The notes below the pieces were generated by a model, which was not told the origin of the DNA, did not search any database, and worked only from the letters and a program-made list of their open reading frames with translations. From JBBIND01 sp037444075 (GTDB lineage Bacteria > Acidobacteriota > Terriglobia > Bryobacterales > Bryobacteraceae), in NCBI GenBank assembly GCA_037444075.1, contig JBBIND010000018.1, positions 1 to 54,973 on the forward strand: a stretch of DNA of 54,973 bases, written 5' to 3'. Below, piece after piece: positions 1 through 8,571 of this stretch. The position numbers were made by a program, and so were the translations under genes. Each line of letters opens with the position of its first letter. Within the stretch, counting starts at the first letter, position 1.

Positions 1-1101
1 GGTAATCTGACGGCGGCGCTCACCCACTGCGGGCGCGGCGACGAGATGATCGTCGGGCGAGAGGCGCATATGTTCCGCTATGAGGCCGGCGGCTCCGCCG
101 CGCTGGGCGGCATCCATCCCCATATCCTGGATGTGCAGCCTGATGGCACATTGAAGTTGGATGCGATCCGCCGCGCTATTCGGGGCGATAATGAGCACTT
201 CCCGCGTACTCGCCTGATCTGCCTGGAGAACACGCAGGGCACAATCGGCGGCATCCCGGTCACGGCCCTGGGTAAGACGGGTGTGAAAGTGAGCGTCATC
301 GCGCAAGGTGGAGCCTGTATGGATCTCCATCCGACCGTGGCGGCTGCGGCGGCGTATGTGCGTAAAGTCTACGATCTCGGCCTGACCAACTTCGACTGCG
401 CGCGCTCGTACTGGCAAGGGCGTGCGGAAGAAGCGTATGGCATAGGCCTCCAGGGTGTCCGCAAGAATGTCTTTCTGACGACGAAGTCAACGGGGCGCAC
501 GGCTCGGGAAGCGCAAACGGATCTGGAGACATCGCTGCGGTTGCTGAAGACAGATTACGTCGACCTCTGGCAGCTGCACGCGGTGGGGGACCAGAGCGAC
601 ATCGACCGGATTTTTGCGCCGGGCGGGGCGATGGAGGCGTTCGAAGCTGCGAAGAAGGCGGGGAAATGCCGTTTGATCGGCTTCACCGGGCATTTCGACC
701 CCGATGTCCTGGCCGCGATGCTGAAGGCCTATGACAAGTGGGACACCACCATGATGCCGGTGCATGCTGCCGATCACGCCTATCTTAGTTTCGAGAAGAC
801 GGCTCTCCCACCGGCGAAGGCGTTGGGCCTCGGTGTCCAGGCCATCAAGATCTTCTGTAAGGCCAATCTCTTGCGCTCTCTCAACCCCACGGAGTGCCTC
901 AGATATGCGCTGAGCCAACCCGGCGTGCACGTTGCGATTTGTGGCGCGGGCACACAGGGGCAGATGGAAGACAACATCCGGACAGTGCAGAGCTTCCAAC
1001 CGATGACGAGGGAAGAGATCGCAGACACCCGGAAGCGGGCCATCACGGGCGCAGGAGTCTACACGGGACCCACTCTGGAGTACTGGAAGAAGAAAGCCTG
1101 A
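1..1101 (+). CDS. Chimeric ORF: threonine aldolase N-terminal part fused to aldo/keto reductase (5' partial)
   Basis: The frame is open from base 1, so the true start lies upstream; the first ATG inside the window is at 46. Up to about base 262 the translation matches the PLP-binding front half of L-threonine aldolase (GNLTAALTH, GDEMIVGREAH, YEAGG, HFPRTRLICLENT, GG). It then changes abruptly, without a frame break, to the start of an aldo/keto reductase (LGKTGVKVSVIAQGG). The reductase part looks complete and keeps the family tetrad: counted from the ATG at 46, Asp117, Tyr122, Lys147 and His178. The aldolase part stops before the PLP lysine (family FCLSKG motif), so that half should be inactive. 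Either a deletion fused two genes or the assembly joined two loci. Family assignment of both halves is firm; that they form one natural gene is doubtful. Confidence 0.75.
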   Translation, partial: GNLTAALTHCGRGDEMIVGREAHMFRYEAGGSAALGGIHPHILDVQPDGTLKLDAIRRAIRGDNEHFPRTRLICLENTQGTIGGIPVTALGKTGVKVSVIAQGGACMDLHPTVAAAAAYVRKVYDLGLTNFDCARSYWQGRAEEAYGIGLQGVRKNVFLTTKSTGRTAREAQTDLETSLRLLKTDYVDLWQLHAVGDQSDIDRIFAPGGAMEAFEAAKKAGKCRLIGFTGHFDPDVLAAMLKAYDKWDTTMMPVHAADHAYLSFEKTALPPAKALGLGVQAIKIFCKANLLRSLNPTECLRYALSQPGVHVAICGAGTQGQMEDNIRTVQSFQPMTREEIADTRKRAITGAGVYTGPTLEYWKKKA

Positions 1102-1203
1102 ATCGATGCGCCTTGATGCCTCCGCGGACGAAGTCACTACGTGAAGAACTTCAAGAAGATCCGCGAGTTTGGTTCGGGGATTGAACCGGAAGGAAGGTCT
1201 CCG

Positions 1204-1290
1204 TGGTGCGGATGAGAGGACTTGAACCTCCACGACCTTGCGGTCACATGGACCTGAACCATGCGCGTCTGCCAGTTCCGCCACATCCGC
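1204..1290 (-). tRNA. tRNA-Leu(CAG), CCA encoded
   Basis: Read on the minus strand it folds as a class II tRNA. The acceptor stem is GCGGATG/CATCCGC with discriminator A and encoded CCA. The anticodon arm is CATGG-TTCAGGT-CCATG, with anticodon CAG at 1254-1256. There is a long variable arm, and the T arm is GGAGG-TTCAAGT-CCTCT. It lies 14 bases after the phosphatase gene in the same direction, so it may be co-transcribed with the pdx operon. Confidence 0.95.
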
Positions 1291-1304
1291 ACGGATGAGC
1301 TACC

Positions 1305-1739
1305 TCAACCATTGTGCTTGGGGGGAGCAGCCGTTGTCAAACCGCCTCGCAGGGCATGTATCAGGTCCATAACCCGCCTTTCAATAGCGTCCGCCACTTC
1401 GCGATACATACCCATGTTGCACCCGATTGGATCGCGGATTGTCCACTCGTGGATCAAGGCATCTCCAAGCGGAGGAATGGGATAGCCGCTCATGTTGACA
1501 ATCAGGTCAAAGCGTTCCGGCTGTACCGAGAGAATCTCGCGCGGTTCGTGCTCGGAAACATCGATGTTCCGCTCGTGCATCACCTGTACGGTAGGTTCCG
1601 GAATGCGGATGGCGGGAGCCAGACCGGCGCTTTCGGCCTCCATGACGTCGGCGCCATGGGCGCGGGCGAAGCCCTCGGCCATCGGACTGCGGCAGGCGTT
1701 CCCTAGGCAGACAAAGAGCACACGCGATTTGCGGGGCAT
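1305..1739 (-). CDS. Low-molecular-weight protein tyrosine phosphatase / thioredoxin-type arsenate reductase family
   Basis: A 144-residue cytoplasmic protein. The family P-loop CX5R-S is at the N terminus (VCLGNACRSP, Cys11 and Arg17), followed by AEG. The later IRDPIG segment supplies the usual general-acid aspartate. The length fits the LMW-PTP/ArsC fold. The frame is open further upstream, but this ATG overlaps the pdxT stop as TGATG, which fixes the start and implies translational coupling. Phosphotyrosine phosphatase versus arsenate reductase cannot be separated here: no ars genes are nearby, and Cys16 inside the loop is not diagnostic. It sits third after pdxS and pdxT, so it is probably co-expressed with PLP synthesis; why is unknown. 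Confidence 0.85.
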   Translation of the reverse strand: MPRKSRVLFVCLGNACRSPMAEGFARAHGADVMEAESAGLAPAIRIPEPTVQVMHERNIDVSEHEPREILSVQPERFDLIVNMSGYPIPPLGDALIHEWTIRDPIGCNMGMYREVADAIERRVMDLIHALRGGLTTAAPPKHNG

Positions 1740-2320
1740 CAGACGAGTTTCTCCAGAAACAGGCGATGGATTTGCGCCGAAGGCGAAAGCTCCGGGTGGA
1801 AGGTGGCTGCCAGATGCCGTCCCTGTTCCACCAGGACCGGGTCGCCACGGTAGCTCAGCAGCATCTTCACTGCGGGCCCAATGCGCCGGATGATGGGCGC
1901 CCTGATAAAGACCGCTTCGACGGGCGCTTTCAGTCCGCTGCCGTTGAGCCCGGTTTCGATTTGGAGAGAGGCCACGTGGCTGTCGAGTTGCCGCCCGTAA
2001 GCGTTCCTCTCGATGGTCATATCCACGAGGCCAAGCGACTCCTGCGCGGGGCTGGTTACTTCCTTTGCCAGCAGGATCGCTCCCGCACACGTGCCGAAGA
2101 CAGGCCGTTCAGCCCCGAACCGGCGCAGCGGCTCCAGCAGATCTTCCGTAAGGAGGATTTTCAGCATCGTCGTGCTTTCCCCACCCGGGATGATGAGCGC
2201 GGAAACGCTTTCCAGTTCGGTTCTGGTGCGGACCTGTACGCTGTCCGCACCAGCCTGCTGCAACGCCTTCTGGTGCGCCTCAAAGCCGCCTTGAAGCGCC
2301 AGTACGCCTATCGTGCCCAC
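1739..2320 (-). CDS. pdxT: Pyridoxal 5'-phosphate synthase glutaminase subunit
   Basis: A 193-residue class I glutaminase. It releases ammonia from glutamine and passes it to PdxS to build PLP (the DXP-independent route). The start is GTG, directly after the pdxS TAA. Landmarks seen are GVLALQGG at the N terminus, the oxyanion IPGGEST loop (45-51), the nucleophile Cys78 in FGTCAG, and the His175/Glu177 pair in FHPE. All catalytic residues are present and the length is normal. It is translated between pdxS and the phosphatase with no gaps, so the two subunits should be made together. Confidence 0.97.
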   Translation of the reverse strand: MGTIGVLALQGGFEAHQKALQQAGADSVQVRTRTELESVSALIIPGGESTTMLKILLTEDLLEPLRRFGAERPVFGTCAGAILLAKEVTSPAQESLGLVDMTIERNAYGRQLDSHVASLQIETGLNGSGLKAPVEAVFIRAPIIRRIGPAVKMLLSYRGDPVLVEQGRHLAATFHPELSPSAQIHRLFLEKLV

Positions 2321-3205
2321 TTACCACCCGCGCGTTTGGAGCAAATCGGATTCCTGAAGCTTCGCCATGTCCAGGCCAGGCATAGCCATGCCTAATTCCT
2401 GGCTGGCTTCCAGCAGCTTGGCGGGGTCGTTGCAGTAAGTGGCAGCCTTGACAATGGCGCGCGCCCGGACATCGGGATCCTCGGACTTGAAGATGCCGCT
2501 GCCGACGAAGACGGCTTCCGCGCCCAGCTGCATCACCAGGGCGGCGTCCGCCGGTGTGGCAATTCCGCCGGCCGAGAAGTTCGGCACCGGCAATTTGCCG
2601 TGCTTGGCCACGTATTCGATCAACTCGAGCGGCGCCTGGTGGCGCTTGGACTCGGCCACCAGTTCCTCCTTGCCGAGCACGGTGAGCTGCTTCATCTCCT
2701 TCATGATGGTGCGCATGTGACGCACTGCCTCGACGATGTTCCCGGAGCCGGCCTCGCCTTTGGTGCGGATCATGGCCGCGCCTTCCGCGATGCGCCGCAA
2801 AGCTTCGCCCAGGTTGCGCGCGCCGCAGACGAAAGGCACACGGAACGAGCGCTTGTCGATGTGGTGCTCCTCGTCAGCCGGCGTCAGGACTTCGCTCTCG
2901 TCGATGTAGTCGACATCCAGGGCTTCCAGGATGCGGGCTTCCATGAAATGCCCGATGCGTGCCTTGGCCATCACGGGGATGCTGACCGCTTCAATGATTT
3001 CGCGAATCTTGCTGATGGGCGCCATGCGCGCCACGCCGCCTTCCTTGCGGATGTCGGCCGGAACGCGCTCCAGCGCCATCACCGCCGAGGCTCCGGCTTT
3101 TTCGGCGATGACGGCCTGCTCGGCGTTGGTAACGTCCATGATGACGCCGCCCTTGAGCATTTCCGCCAGGCCGACTTTCACTCGAAAGGTCTCATCCAAA
3201 TACAT
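2321..3205 (-). CDS. pdxS: Pyridoxal 5'-phosphate synthase subunit PdxS
   Basis: A 294-residue TIM-barrel synthase that condenses ribose 5-phosphate, glyceraldehyde 3-phosphate and ammonia from PdxT into PLP. The catalytic residues fall at the family positions: Asp24 (VIMDV), Lys81 (AKARIGHF) and Lys149 (IRTKGEAGSG). The phosphate loop GGIATPADA and the C-terminal FVGSGIF motif are intact. A strong AGGAGGA ribosome-binding site lies just before the ATG. The gene follows the MocR-type regulator in the same direction with an 82-base gap that could hold its own promoter. Confidence 0.98.
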   Translation of the reverse strand: MYLDETFRVKVGLAEMLKGGVIMDVTNAEQAVIAEKAGASAVMALERVPADIRKEGGVARMAPISKIREIIEAVSIPVMAKARIGHFMEARILEALDVDYIDESEVLTPADEEHHIDKRSFRVPFVCGARNLGEALRRIAEGAAMIRTKGEAGSGNIVEAVRHMRTIMKEMKQLTVLGKEELVAESKRHQAPLELIEYVAKHGKLPVPNFSAGGIATPADAALVMQLGAEAVFVGSGIFKSEDPDVRARAIVKAATYCNDPAKLLEASQELGMAMPGLDMAKLQESDLLQTRGW

Positions 3206-3287
3206 CTAAGTTCCTCCTCCGGCCAGCGGCCTTCCCGCTCCGCGGTTTGCGCCCGCTGGCTCGCTCTTCAAAGTCCCCATTCCGCCA

Positions 3288-4772
3288 TCACACGATGGCC
3301 GGCGCGGAGTCCTGGGTGCGGATTCTCCGCGCGCTTTCCAATTCATTGCTGAAGATACCGCCCAGGGTGGCAATCCCATGGCGAATCTTGTCCGGAGGCA
3401 GGCCGGCGAAGCAAAGCCTCAGGCAGCCCGCATGTGTCCGGCTCACCGAAAAATATTTGCCGGGCATGTACGTTACGTTTTCGCGCTCGGCCCGGGGCAG
3501 CAATTCGGCCGCGTCGAGCGGTTCCGGCAGCTGAAGCCAGATGTTCATGCCACCCGCCGGCCGGCTGAACCTCGTGCCCACGGGCAGGTGCGTTGCACAA
3601 GCCTGCAACGCCGCCTCGAGCCGCTCGGCGCCGGCAGCCACCATGTTGCGCCGGTGGGATTCCAGCCGTCCGCTTTGGGCAAAGCGCAGCAGCAGCGCCT
3701 GGGAAAGCTGGTCCGAGTGCAGGTCCGCCCACTGTTTGGCTTCGGCCAGACGGGCGATCACGGGCCGCGGCCCCGTCACCCAGCCAACCCGCAGGCCGGG
3801 AAAAGCAACCTTCGAGAAACTGCGCAAAAGGATCACGTGGCCAGCGTCATCCAGTTCCTTGAGCGTCGGCGCCGGGGCTCCCTGATAGCGCAGTTCTCCA
3901 TAAATGTCATTCTCCACCACGACGACTCCCCGCGCGCGCGCCAGAGCCAGGATCGTTTCGCGGTCCGGGCGCGGCAGCGTGGTGCCGGTGGGATTCTGGA
4001 AACTGGGCGTCAGGACCAGCAGCCTGGCGCTTTCCTGCTGGAGCACCCGCTCCAGGTACCCGGCATCCAGACCGCCCACACCGACGGGGATCCCCACCAG
4101 CCTTGCTCCGCCCAGCGAGAAGACCTGCCGCAAGCCCGCGTAGACGGGGTCTTCGAGCAGCACGGTGTCGCCCGGCCTTATGAGAACGCGCCGCAGCAGG
4201 TCAATCGCCTGCTGGCAGCCGCTGGTGACGGCCACATCGTCGTCCGGACGCGCCAGCCCTGCTTGTCTCGCCTGGTCCAGCAGATAGCTCCGCAGCGGAG
4301 CGTAGCCGTAAGGTGAGCCCAGCTGAAGTATCCGGCGCGCTTGCGGCGAGGAGAGCACCTCCTCGCAAGTAAGCCGGAACGCGTCGATGGGGAACAGGTC
4401 CTCAGAAGGGCGGGAGTTGGAGAAACTGATGCCTTCGCCCGTTTTGGCCCAGGCAGGCGGCGCGGGCGCAGGAAGAGAAGTCCCGCCGAGGAGTTGATCC
4501 CAGCGGAGATTGGCGGCATCTTCGCGGACGCTGCCGGCGACGAAGCTGCCGCGTCCGACATGGGCTTCCATCAGTCCTTCGGACCCCAGCATCTGGTAGG
4601 CGGCCGCCACGGTGGCCCGGTTTAGGCCAAGCGAGCCAGCCAATTGCCGGGTTGGCGGGAGGCGATCACCGCTCTGCAGCCTGCCGGAAAGGATTGATTC
4701 CTTAATCTTTTCATACAGTTGCAGGTAGAGCGGTGTGTTTGAGTCAGTGTTCAATTCTACCTGTGGAAGCAT
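3288..4772 (-). CDS. MocR/GabR-family regulator (GntR-type HTH plus aminotransferase-like domain), likely PdxR
   Basis: A 494-residue protein. Residues about 12-77 form a GntR-type winged helix (LYEKIKESI, GDRLPPTRQLA, LNRATVAAAY, GRGSFV). The rest is a fold-type-I aminotransferase domain with NPTG at 260-263, Asp289/Tyr291 in ENDIYGELR, the PLP lysine Lys321 in SFSKVAFPG, and arginines near the C terminus. MocR proteins use bound PLP as the sensed ligand, and PdxR members control pdxST. Position directly upstream of pdxS, pdxT in the same direction supports that role, but it is inferred. Activator or repressor status cannot be told. An inverted repeat overlaps the start region. Confidence 0.9.
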   Translation of the reverse strand: MLPQVELNTDSNTPLYLQLYEKIKESILSGRLQSGDRLPPTRQLAGSLGLNRATVAAAYQMLGSEGLMEAHVGRGSFVAGSVREDAANLRWDQLLGGTSLPAPAPPAWAKTGEGISFSNSRPSEDLFPIDAFRLTCEEVLSSPQARRILQLGSPYGYAPLRSYLLDQARQAGLARPDDDVAVTSGCQQAIDLLRRVLIRPGDTVLLEDPVYAGLRQVFSLGGARLVGIPVGVGGLDAGYLERVLQQESARLLVLTPSFQNPTGTTLPRPDRETILALARARGVVVVENDIYGELRYQGAPAPTLKELDDAGHVILLRSFSKVAFPGLRVGWVTGPRPVIARLAEAKQWADLHSDQLSQALLLRFAQSGRLESHRRNMVAAGAERLEAALQACATHLPVGTRFSRPAGGMNIWLQLPEPLDAAELLPRAERENVTYMPGKYFSVSRTHAGCLRLCFAGLPPDKIRHGIATLGGIFSNELESARRIRTQDSAPAIV

Positions 4773-4804
4773 GCCAATCCTACGCTAAAGCTACCATATT
4801 GGCA
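4772..4804. promoter_or_regulatory. Candidate operator of the pdx regulator: TGCCAAT inverted repeat
   Basis: Arms TGCCAAT (4772-4778) and ATTGGCA (4798-4804) are perfectly complementary with a 19-base spacer and overlap the ATG of the MocR-type gene. On the minus strand a weak TAGGAT -10-like hexamer lies between them. Autoregulation is an inference; MocR proteins often bind paired sites with spacing of this order. Confidence 0.4.
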
Positions 4805-4950
4805 CGGTTCCAGCAACCCTCGAGCTGAGCGCAGCGATTCCGCTCGCTGCCCGAAAACGCCTCGCCGTTTCCGCCCGAACCGCGTTGATCCGGCCGCCTT
4901 TAGCCGCCTTCATTCCGGAGGTTAGAGACTCTGATACAATCGGGACCACC

Positions 4951-6078
4951 ATGGCGCGGACCAGCCGCATTGTGGCGCTAACAATGACCTTGCTCGTCGC
5001 GGGCGCAGCCTGCCTTTGGCCCGCGCAAAGAAAGAAGAAGACCGAAGAGGAACTGACGCAGACGCTCGAAGTCCTCAAGGACCCGCCGCCCGTCGTCGTT
5101 GCCGATACGTCGAGACTCGTCTTCAGCGTGTCGCCTTTGTCCAGTAAAGGCTTGCTCTCGCAGCAGGTGCGGGACGGGCTGAAATGGCTGATACGGCAGA
5201 GCCGGGGGGCGGGAATCGTCAAGTTGCGGGCTTTTGTCGTTGGCAGCGGGGATGTCCGCCGCGTTCAGACGATTGTGAGCGAAGTGTTCACCGACCGGCG
5301 GTTGCCGCTGCCCGCCCTCAGCGTGGTGCAAGCCGGAGACCTCGGCATGGAGGGCGCGCAGGTGGTGCTGGAAGCCGTGGCAGCCGCCCGCAAACCCGTC
5401 AATCCGGCCGGCCTGGTTCTCATTTCCGGCCAACCGGTACGCATCCGTGAACCCGAGCTGCGGGTGGCGCCCCTTGTGAAGGAGTCCCTGCGGCGCGTGC
5501 GCGTGGTGGTCGAAGCAGCGGGCTCCAACGCTCAGGACGTCGTGCGCCTGACGTGCTTTGTCAGTTCCATGGAGGACGCGCTGGATGGGCGCCGGGCCAT
5601 GCGCGAGGCCTTTCCGGCGGCGGTCCACAACTATGTGCAATTGCGGCGCGCCTACACGCCGGGTCTGGCCGAGTGCGAAGGCGTGGCGCGGATGCGTACG
5701 CCTGTGGGGGCGGATCTCAGGTTCCTGAACCCGCCTGGGTTGGAGGCTTCGCCGGGTTACTCACAGGCGGCACTGGTGGCGGCTCCCCGCGTGGCGCTCA
5801 GCGGCGCGCAACTGGCTTTCCGGTATCAGGACAGCGACGTGAGGCTGGCGTTCGAGCGGCTGGGCAGGACGCTGGAGGAAGCCAGAACTTCGTTCCGGCA
5901 CGTGGCCCAAGCCAACATCTATCCCTTGTCCGGCTTGATCACGGAGAAGATCCGCCATCAGAGCCGGGATTTCTTTGACCAGGAGCGGCCGCCTGCCGGC
6001 ACGATGGTTGAGTTCGAAGGACTGCCGTCATTGGACGCCAGTTTTGCGTTAGACGTCGTCGCGGTGATGCCGCGCTAA
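4951..6078 (+). CDS. Exported protein with three degenerate RidA (YjgF/YER057c)-like domains
   Basis: A 375-residue protein. The start is set at the ATG at 4951 because a signal sequence follows (Arg-rich start, hydrophobic stretch about 8-20, AGAAC where a lipidated Cys21 is possible). Three RidA-like units of about 95 residues can be seen: 51-145, 152-248 and 270-372. Each has the family pattern of a strand, then a helix with a shared AG/AR turn, then a V-(x)-F/I-V strand, and an end strand of the E/D-V-V-A-V kind. The substrate-binding arginine of active RidA is not recognisable in any unit, so deaminase activity is unlikely. A TACAAT hexamer lies 10 bases before the ATG, with no Shine-Dalgarno sequence. 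It is divergent from the PLP-synthesis operon. The fold assignment is by pattern only. Confidence 0.65.
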   Translation: MARTSRIVALTMTLLVAGAACLWPAQRKKKTEEELTQTLEVLKDPPPVVVADTSRLVFSVSPLSSKGLLSQQVRDGLKWLIRQSRGAGIVKLRAFVVGSGDVRRVQTIVSEVFTDRRLPLPALSVVQAGDLGMEGAQVVLEAVAAARKPVNPAGLVLISGQPVRIREPELRVAPLVKESLRRVRVVVEAAGSNAQDVVRLTCFVSSMEDALDGRRAMREAFPAAVHNYVQLRRAYTPGLAECEGVARMRTPVGADLRFLNPPGLEASPGYSQAALVAAPRVALSGAQLAFRYQDSDVRLAFERLGRTLEEARTSFRHVAQANIYPLSGLITEKIRHQSRDFFDQERPPAGTMVEFEGLPSLDASFALDVVAVMPR

Positions 6079-6081
6079 GCG

Positions 6082-7536
6082 CTAGCGTTTGTACCACGTG
6101 TACCAGGGATGGTCGGGGTGCGTTTGCGGGCGCGGCTCGGTGCGCGCCGTTTTCAGGTAGGCCTCGATTCTGGCCATGACGGCAGGTTGACGGGCGGACA
6201 CATCCGTCGTCTCGCCCGGGTCATCCTTGAGGTTGTAGAGTTCCAGGGCCCCGTCAGGAGCGGGCCGCACTGCTTTCCAGTGTCCCATGCGCACCGCCTG
6301 CATGGGCACTTCCTTGCGGAACAGGCCTGTCTTGGCGTCATGGCGCGGCAGTTCCCAGTACATGAACTCGTGCCGCCTCTGGCCCCGCCCGGAGCGCAGC
6401 AGGGTGGGCACGATGCTCATGCCGTCGATACCCTTGGGCGTGGCGACGCCTGCGAGTTCCGTCGCCGTCGGCAGGAAGTCCCAGAAACCCCATGGCAGAT
6501 CGCTGGTCGAGTTGGCGGGGATACGTCCTGGCCAGCGCGCGATACTCGGGACGCGAATGCCCCCTTCGTAAAAGTTCTGCTTGTGGCCGCGCAGCCCGGC
6601 CGTGCTCTGGAAGTAGCCGTCTTTCCACAGCGGTGACGCGGCGCCGTTGTCGCTCGTGAAGAAGACGATGGTGTTGTCGTCGAGGCCCAGCTCCTTCAGG
6701 AGCGCCATGATGCGGCCCACGTCGCGGTCCATGCGCGTGATCATGCCGGCGAGCGCCGTGCGCGGCTCTTCCTGGCGGGCGTAATGGTTGTTACGGTCCA
6801 CGTAAGGCTGCGGCTCGGGGAATTGGCCGCGGTACTCCGCCATGGAATCCTCGGGTACCAGCAGTTCGAGGTGAGGGATGGTGAAGGGGACGTAGCAGAA
6901 GAACGGGTTGTTCCGGTTCCGGCGGATGAAATCCAGAGTGTGATCGGCGATGACGTCGTGCGAGTAAGTCGTGCGTTGCCCGACGCCGTTGCCGGCCAGC
7001 GGGTACTGCTTCTCGTTCTTATAAAGGTAAGGCGGATAGAAGAAGTGCGCGTGGACCTGGTGCAGGTAGCCAAAGAACTCGTCAAAGCCCTGCTTCCAGG
7101 GCACTCCCTCGGTGCCTATGTCGCCTAGACCCCACTTGCCGAAGGCGCCCGTGGCGTAGCCCGCCTCGCGGAGGAGTTCGGCGACGGTGACATCTTCCGG
7201 CAGCAGGGGCACGCCGCCGGGGTTGCTGCGCACGGAGGTGTGGCCCATGTGGTAGCCCGTCATGAGCACGCTCCTCGACGGAGCGCAGACGGTGCAGCCG
7301 GAGTAAGCTTCGGTAAAGCGCATGCCTTCAGAAGCCAGCCGGTCCAGGTGGGGCGTACGGAAGCGCTTCTGGCCGTAGGAGCCGAGGTCACCGTAGCCGA
7401 GGTCATCGGCCATGATGAAGACGATGTTGGGGCGGCGGGCAGCAGGCTGGCTGGCGGCCAACCGGCTGGTGGCCAGGGGAGTAATCGTTCCGCCTAAGAG
7501 AGTTGTAAGAAAACCGCGCCGGTCCGAAGTCGGCAT
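6082..7536 (-). CDS. Type I sulfatase, Tat-exported (arylsulfatase family)
   Basis: A 484-residue alkaline-phosphatase-superfamily sulfatase. The N terminus has a twin-arginine signal (DRRGFLTTLLGG). The metal ligands Asp44-Asp45 lie in MADDLGYGD. The formylglycine site is Cys84 in CAPSRSVLMTG, matching the C-x-P-x-R rule. FFTSDNG and GGIRVPSIARWPG are further family motifs. It hydrolyses sulfate esters, probably on polysaccharides, outside the cytoplasm; the substrate is not predictable here. Cys must be converted by a formylglycine-generating enzyme, none of which is in the window. A TAGAAT hexamer lies 7 bases before the ATG with no Shine-Dalgarno. It converges on the RidA-like gene with a 3-base gap. 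Confidence 0.95.
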   Translation of the reverse strand: MPTSDRRGFLTTLLGGTITPLATSRLAASQPAARRPNIVFIMADDLGYGDLGSYGQKRFRTPHLDRLASEGMRFTEAYSGCTVCAPSRSVLMTGYHMGHTSVRSNPGGVPLLPEDVTVAELLREAGYATGAFGKWGLGDIGTEGVPWKQGFDEFFGYLHQVHAHFFYPPYLYKNEKQYPLAGNGVGQRTTYSHDVIADHTLDFIRRNRNNPFFCYVPFTIPHLELLVPEDSMAEYRGQFPEPQPYVDRNNHYARQEEPRTALAGMITRMDRDVGRIMALLKELGLDDNTIVFFTSDNGAASPLWKDGYFQSTAGLRGHKQNFYEGGIRVPSIARWPGRIPANSTSDLPWGFWDFLPTATELAGVATPKGIDGMSIVPTLLRSGRGQRRHEFMYWELPRHDAKTGLFRKEVPMQAVRMGHWKAVRPAPDGALELYNLKDDPGETTDVSARQPAVMARIEAYLKTARTEPRPQTHPDHPWYTWYKR

Positions 7537-7619
7537 GGTGTTGATTCTACACCCAGGCCGAGTGCGGAGGGTAAAGTCTTACGCCCCGTTGCCCGATATG
7601 ACAGGACAGGGGAACGATA

Positions 7620-8474
7620 ATGAGCCCGCACATCACGGATACGACAACGGACGGCCGGCCCTGGGCACTTCAGAACCTGCCTCCGTTCCCCTGGATCACC
7701 ACCAAGGTTCTGCAGTTGTTCTCAGCCCAGTCGGATGAGGTCGAAGTCAAGAAACTGGTGGATTTGATACGCGCCGATGCGACGCTCTCTTCAGAATTGA
7801 TCCGGCGGGCGAACTCTCCGCTGTATGGCTTGCGGTCACAGGTTTCGAGTCTGGAAAGGGCCATCACCATGATCGGCCTGGGCCAGGTGAAATCCCTCGC
7901 CGCGACCCTCAGCATGGGTACGTATCTGCAGAAACCCCTGAAGGTGGCCGTGCTGCGGCGCTGCTGGCGGCATACGCTCGCTTGCGCCATGATCTGTGAG
8001 GAGTTGGCCGCTGGAACGGAAGTGCGTCCGGACCAGGCCTATACGGCGGGCCTGCTGCATGACATCGGGAGATTGGCGCTCCTGGTGAATTACCCCCAGT
8101 CCTACGCGGATCTGCTGAGCGTCGTCCTGGAGAATCAACTCAGCCTGGTGGAATGCGAGTGCGACCTGTTCGAAGTGGATCACTGTGCAGCGGGCGAGTT
8201 TCTGGCCGCCGAGTGGGGTTTCCCCGCGGACCTGCTGAACGTCATTGCCAGGCACCACGATGCGCCGGACCCCTCTCACGGCCCCGTGCTGCGGCTCGTG
8301 CAGGCCGGCTGCAGTATGGCTGACTGCTTCGGTTTCTCCGTTACCGAGCCGAGCGAGGCCTGGAATTGGGAGCAGGCTCTGCAGAGTTTACCCAAGCAGG
8401 CCAAGCGGTACGGACCGTATGAGATCGATCAACTCAGGCAAAAAGTCACCACCAAGGTGAACGCCCTGGAGTAA
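7620..8474 (+). CDS. HDOD-domain protein
   Basis: A 284-residue cytoplasmic protein made almost wholly of one HDOD domain. Seen motifs are LPPFPWITTKVLQLF at the N terminus, RADATLSSELIRRANSPLYG, AITMIGLGQVKSL and GLLHDIGRLAL. HDOD proteins usually act as non-catalytic signalling adaptors tied to cell-cycle, motility or stress responses, but the role here cannot be told: there is no output domain and no related neighbour. An AGGGGA ribosome-binding site sits seven bases before the ATG. It is divergent from the sulfatase at 6082-7536, with 83 bases between them. Confidence 0.9.
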   Translation: MSPHITDTTTDGRPWALQNLPPFPWITTKVLQLFSAQSDEVEVKKLVDLIRADATLSSELIRRANSPLYGLRSQVSSLERAITMIGLGQVKSLAATLSMGTYLQKPLKVAVLRRCWRHTLACAMICEELAAGTEVRPDQAYTAGLLHDIGRLALLVNYPQSYADLLSVVLENQLSLVECECDLFEVDHCAAGEFLAAEWGFPADLLNVIARHHDAPDPSHGPVLRLVQAGCSMADCFGFSVTEPSEAWNWEQALQSLPKQAKRYGPYEIDQLRQKVTTKVNALE

Positions 8475-8571
8475 AAGGCCTGCGTGGCCTGTCGCTCCCT
8501 ACTTCTGGACCTATCTTCCACTCTTCCACGGCATGGCGTGTTTTCCTGCCTGCTGGTAGTATGGCTGAATC

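Noticed and set aside
487..1284. 265-residue minus-strand ORF starting MAELADAHGSGPCDRKVV
   Set aside because: The first 30 residues are the translation of tRNA-Leu(CAG), a well-known source of false genes, and the rest is antisense to the aldo/keto reductase.
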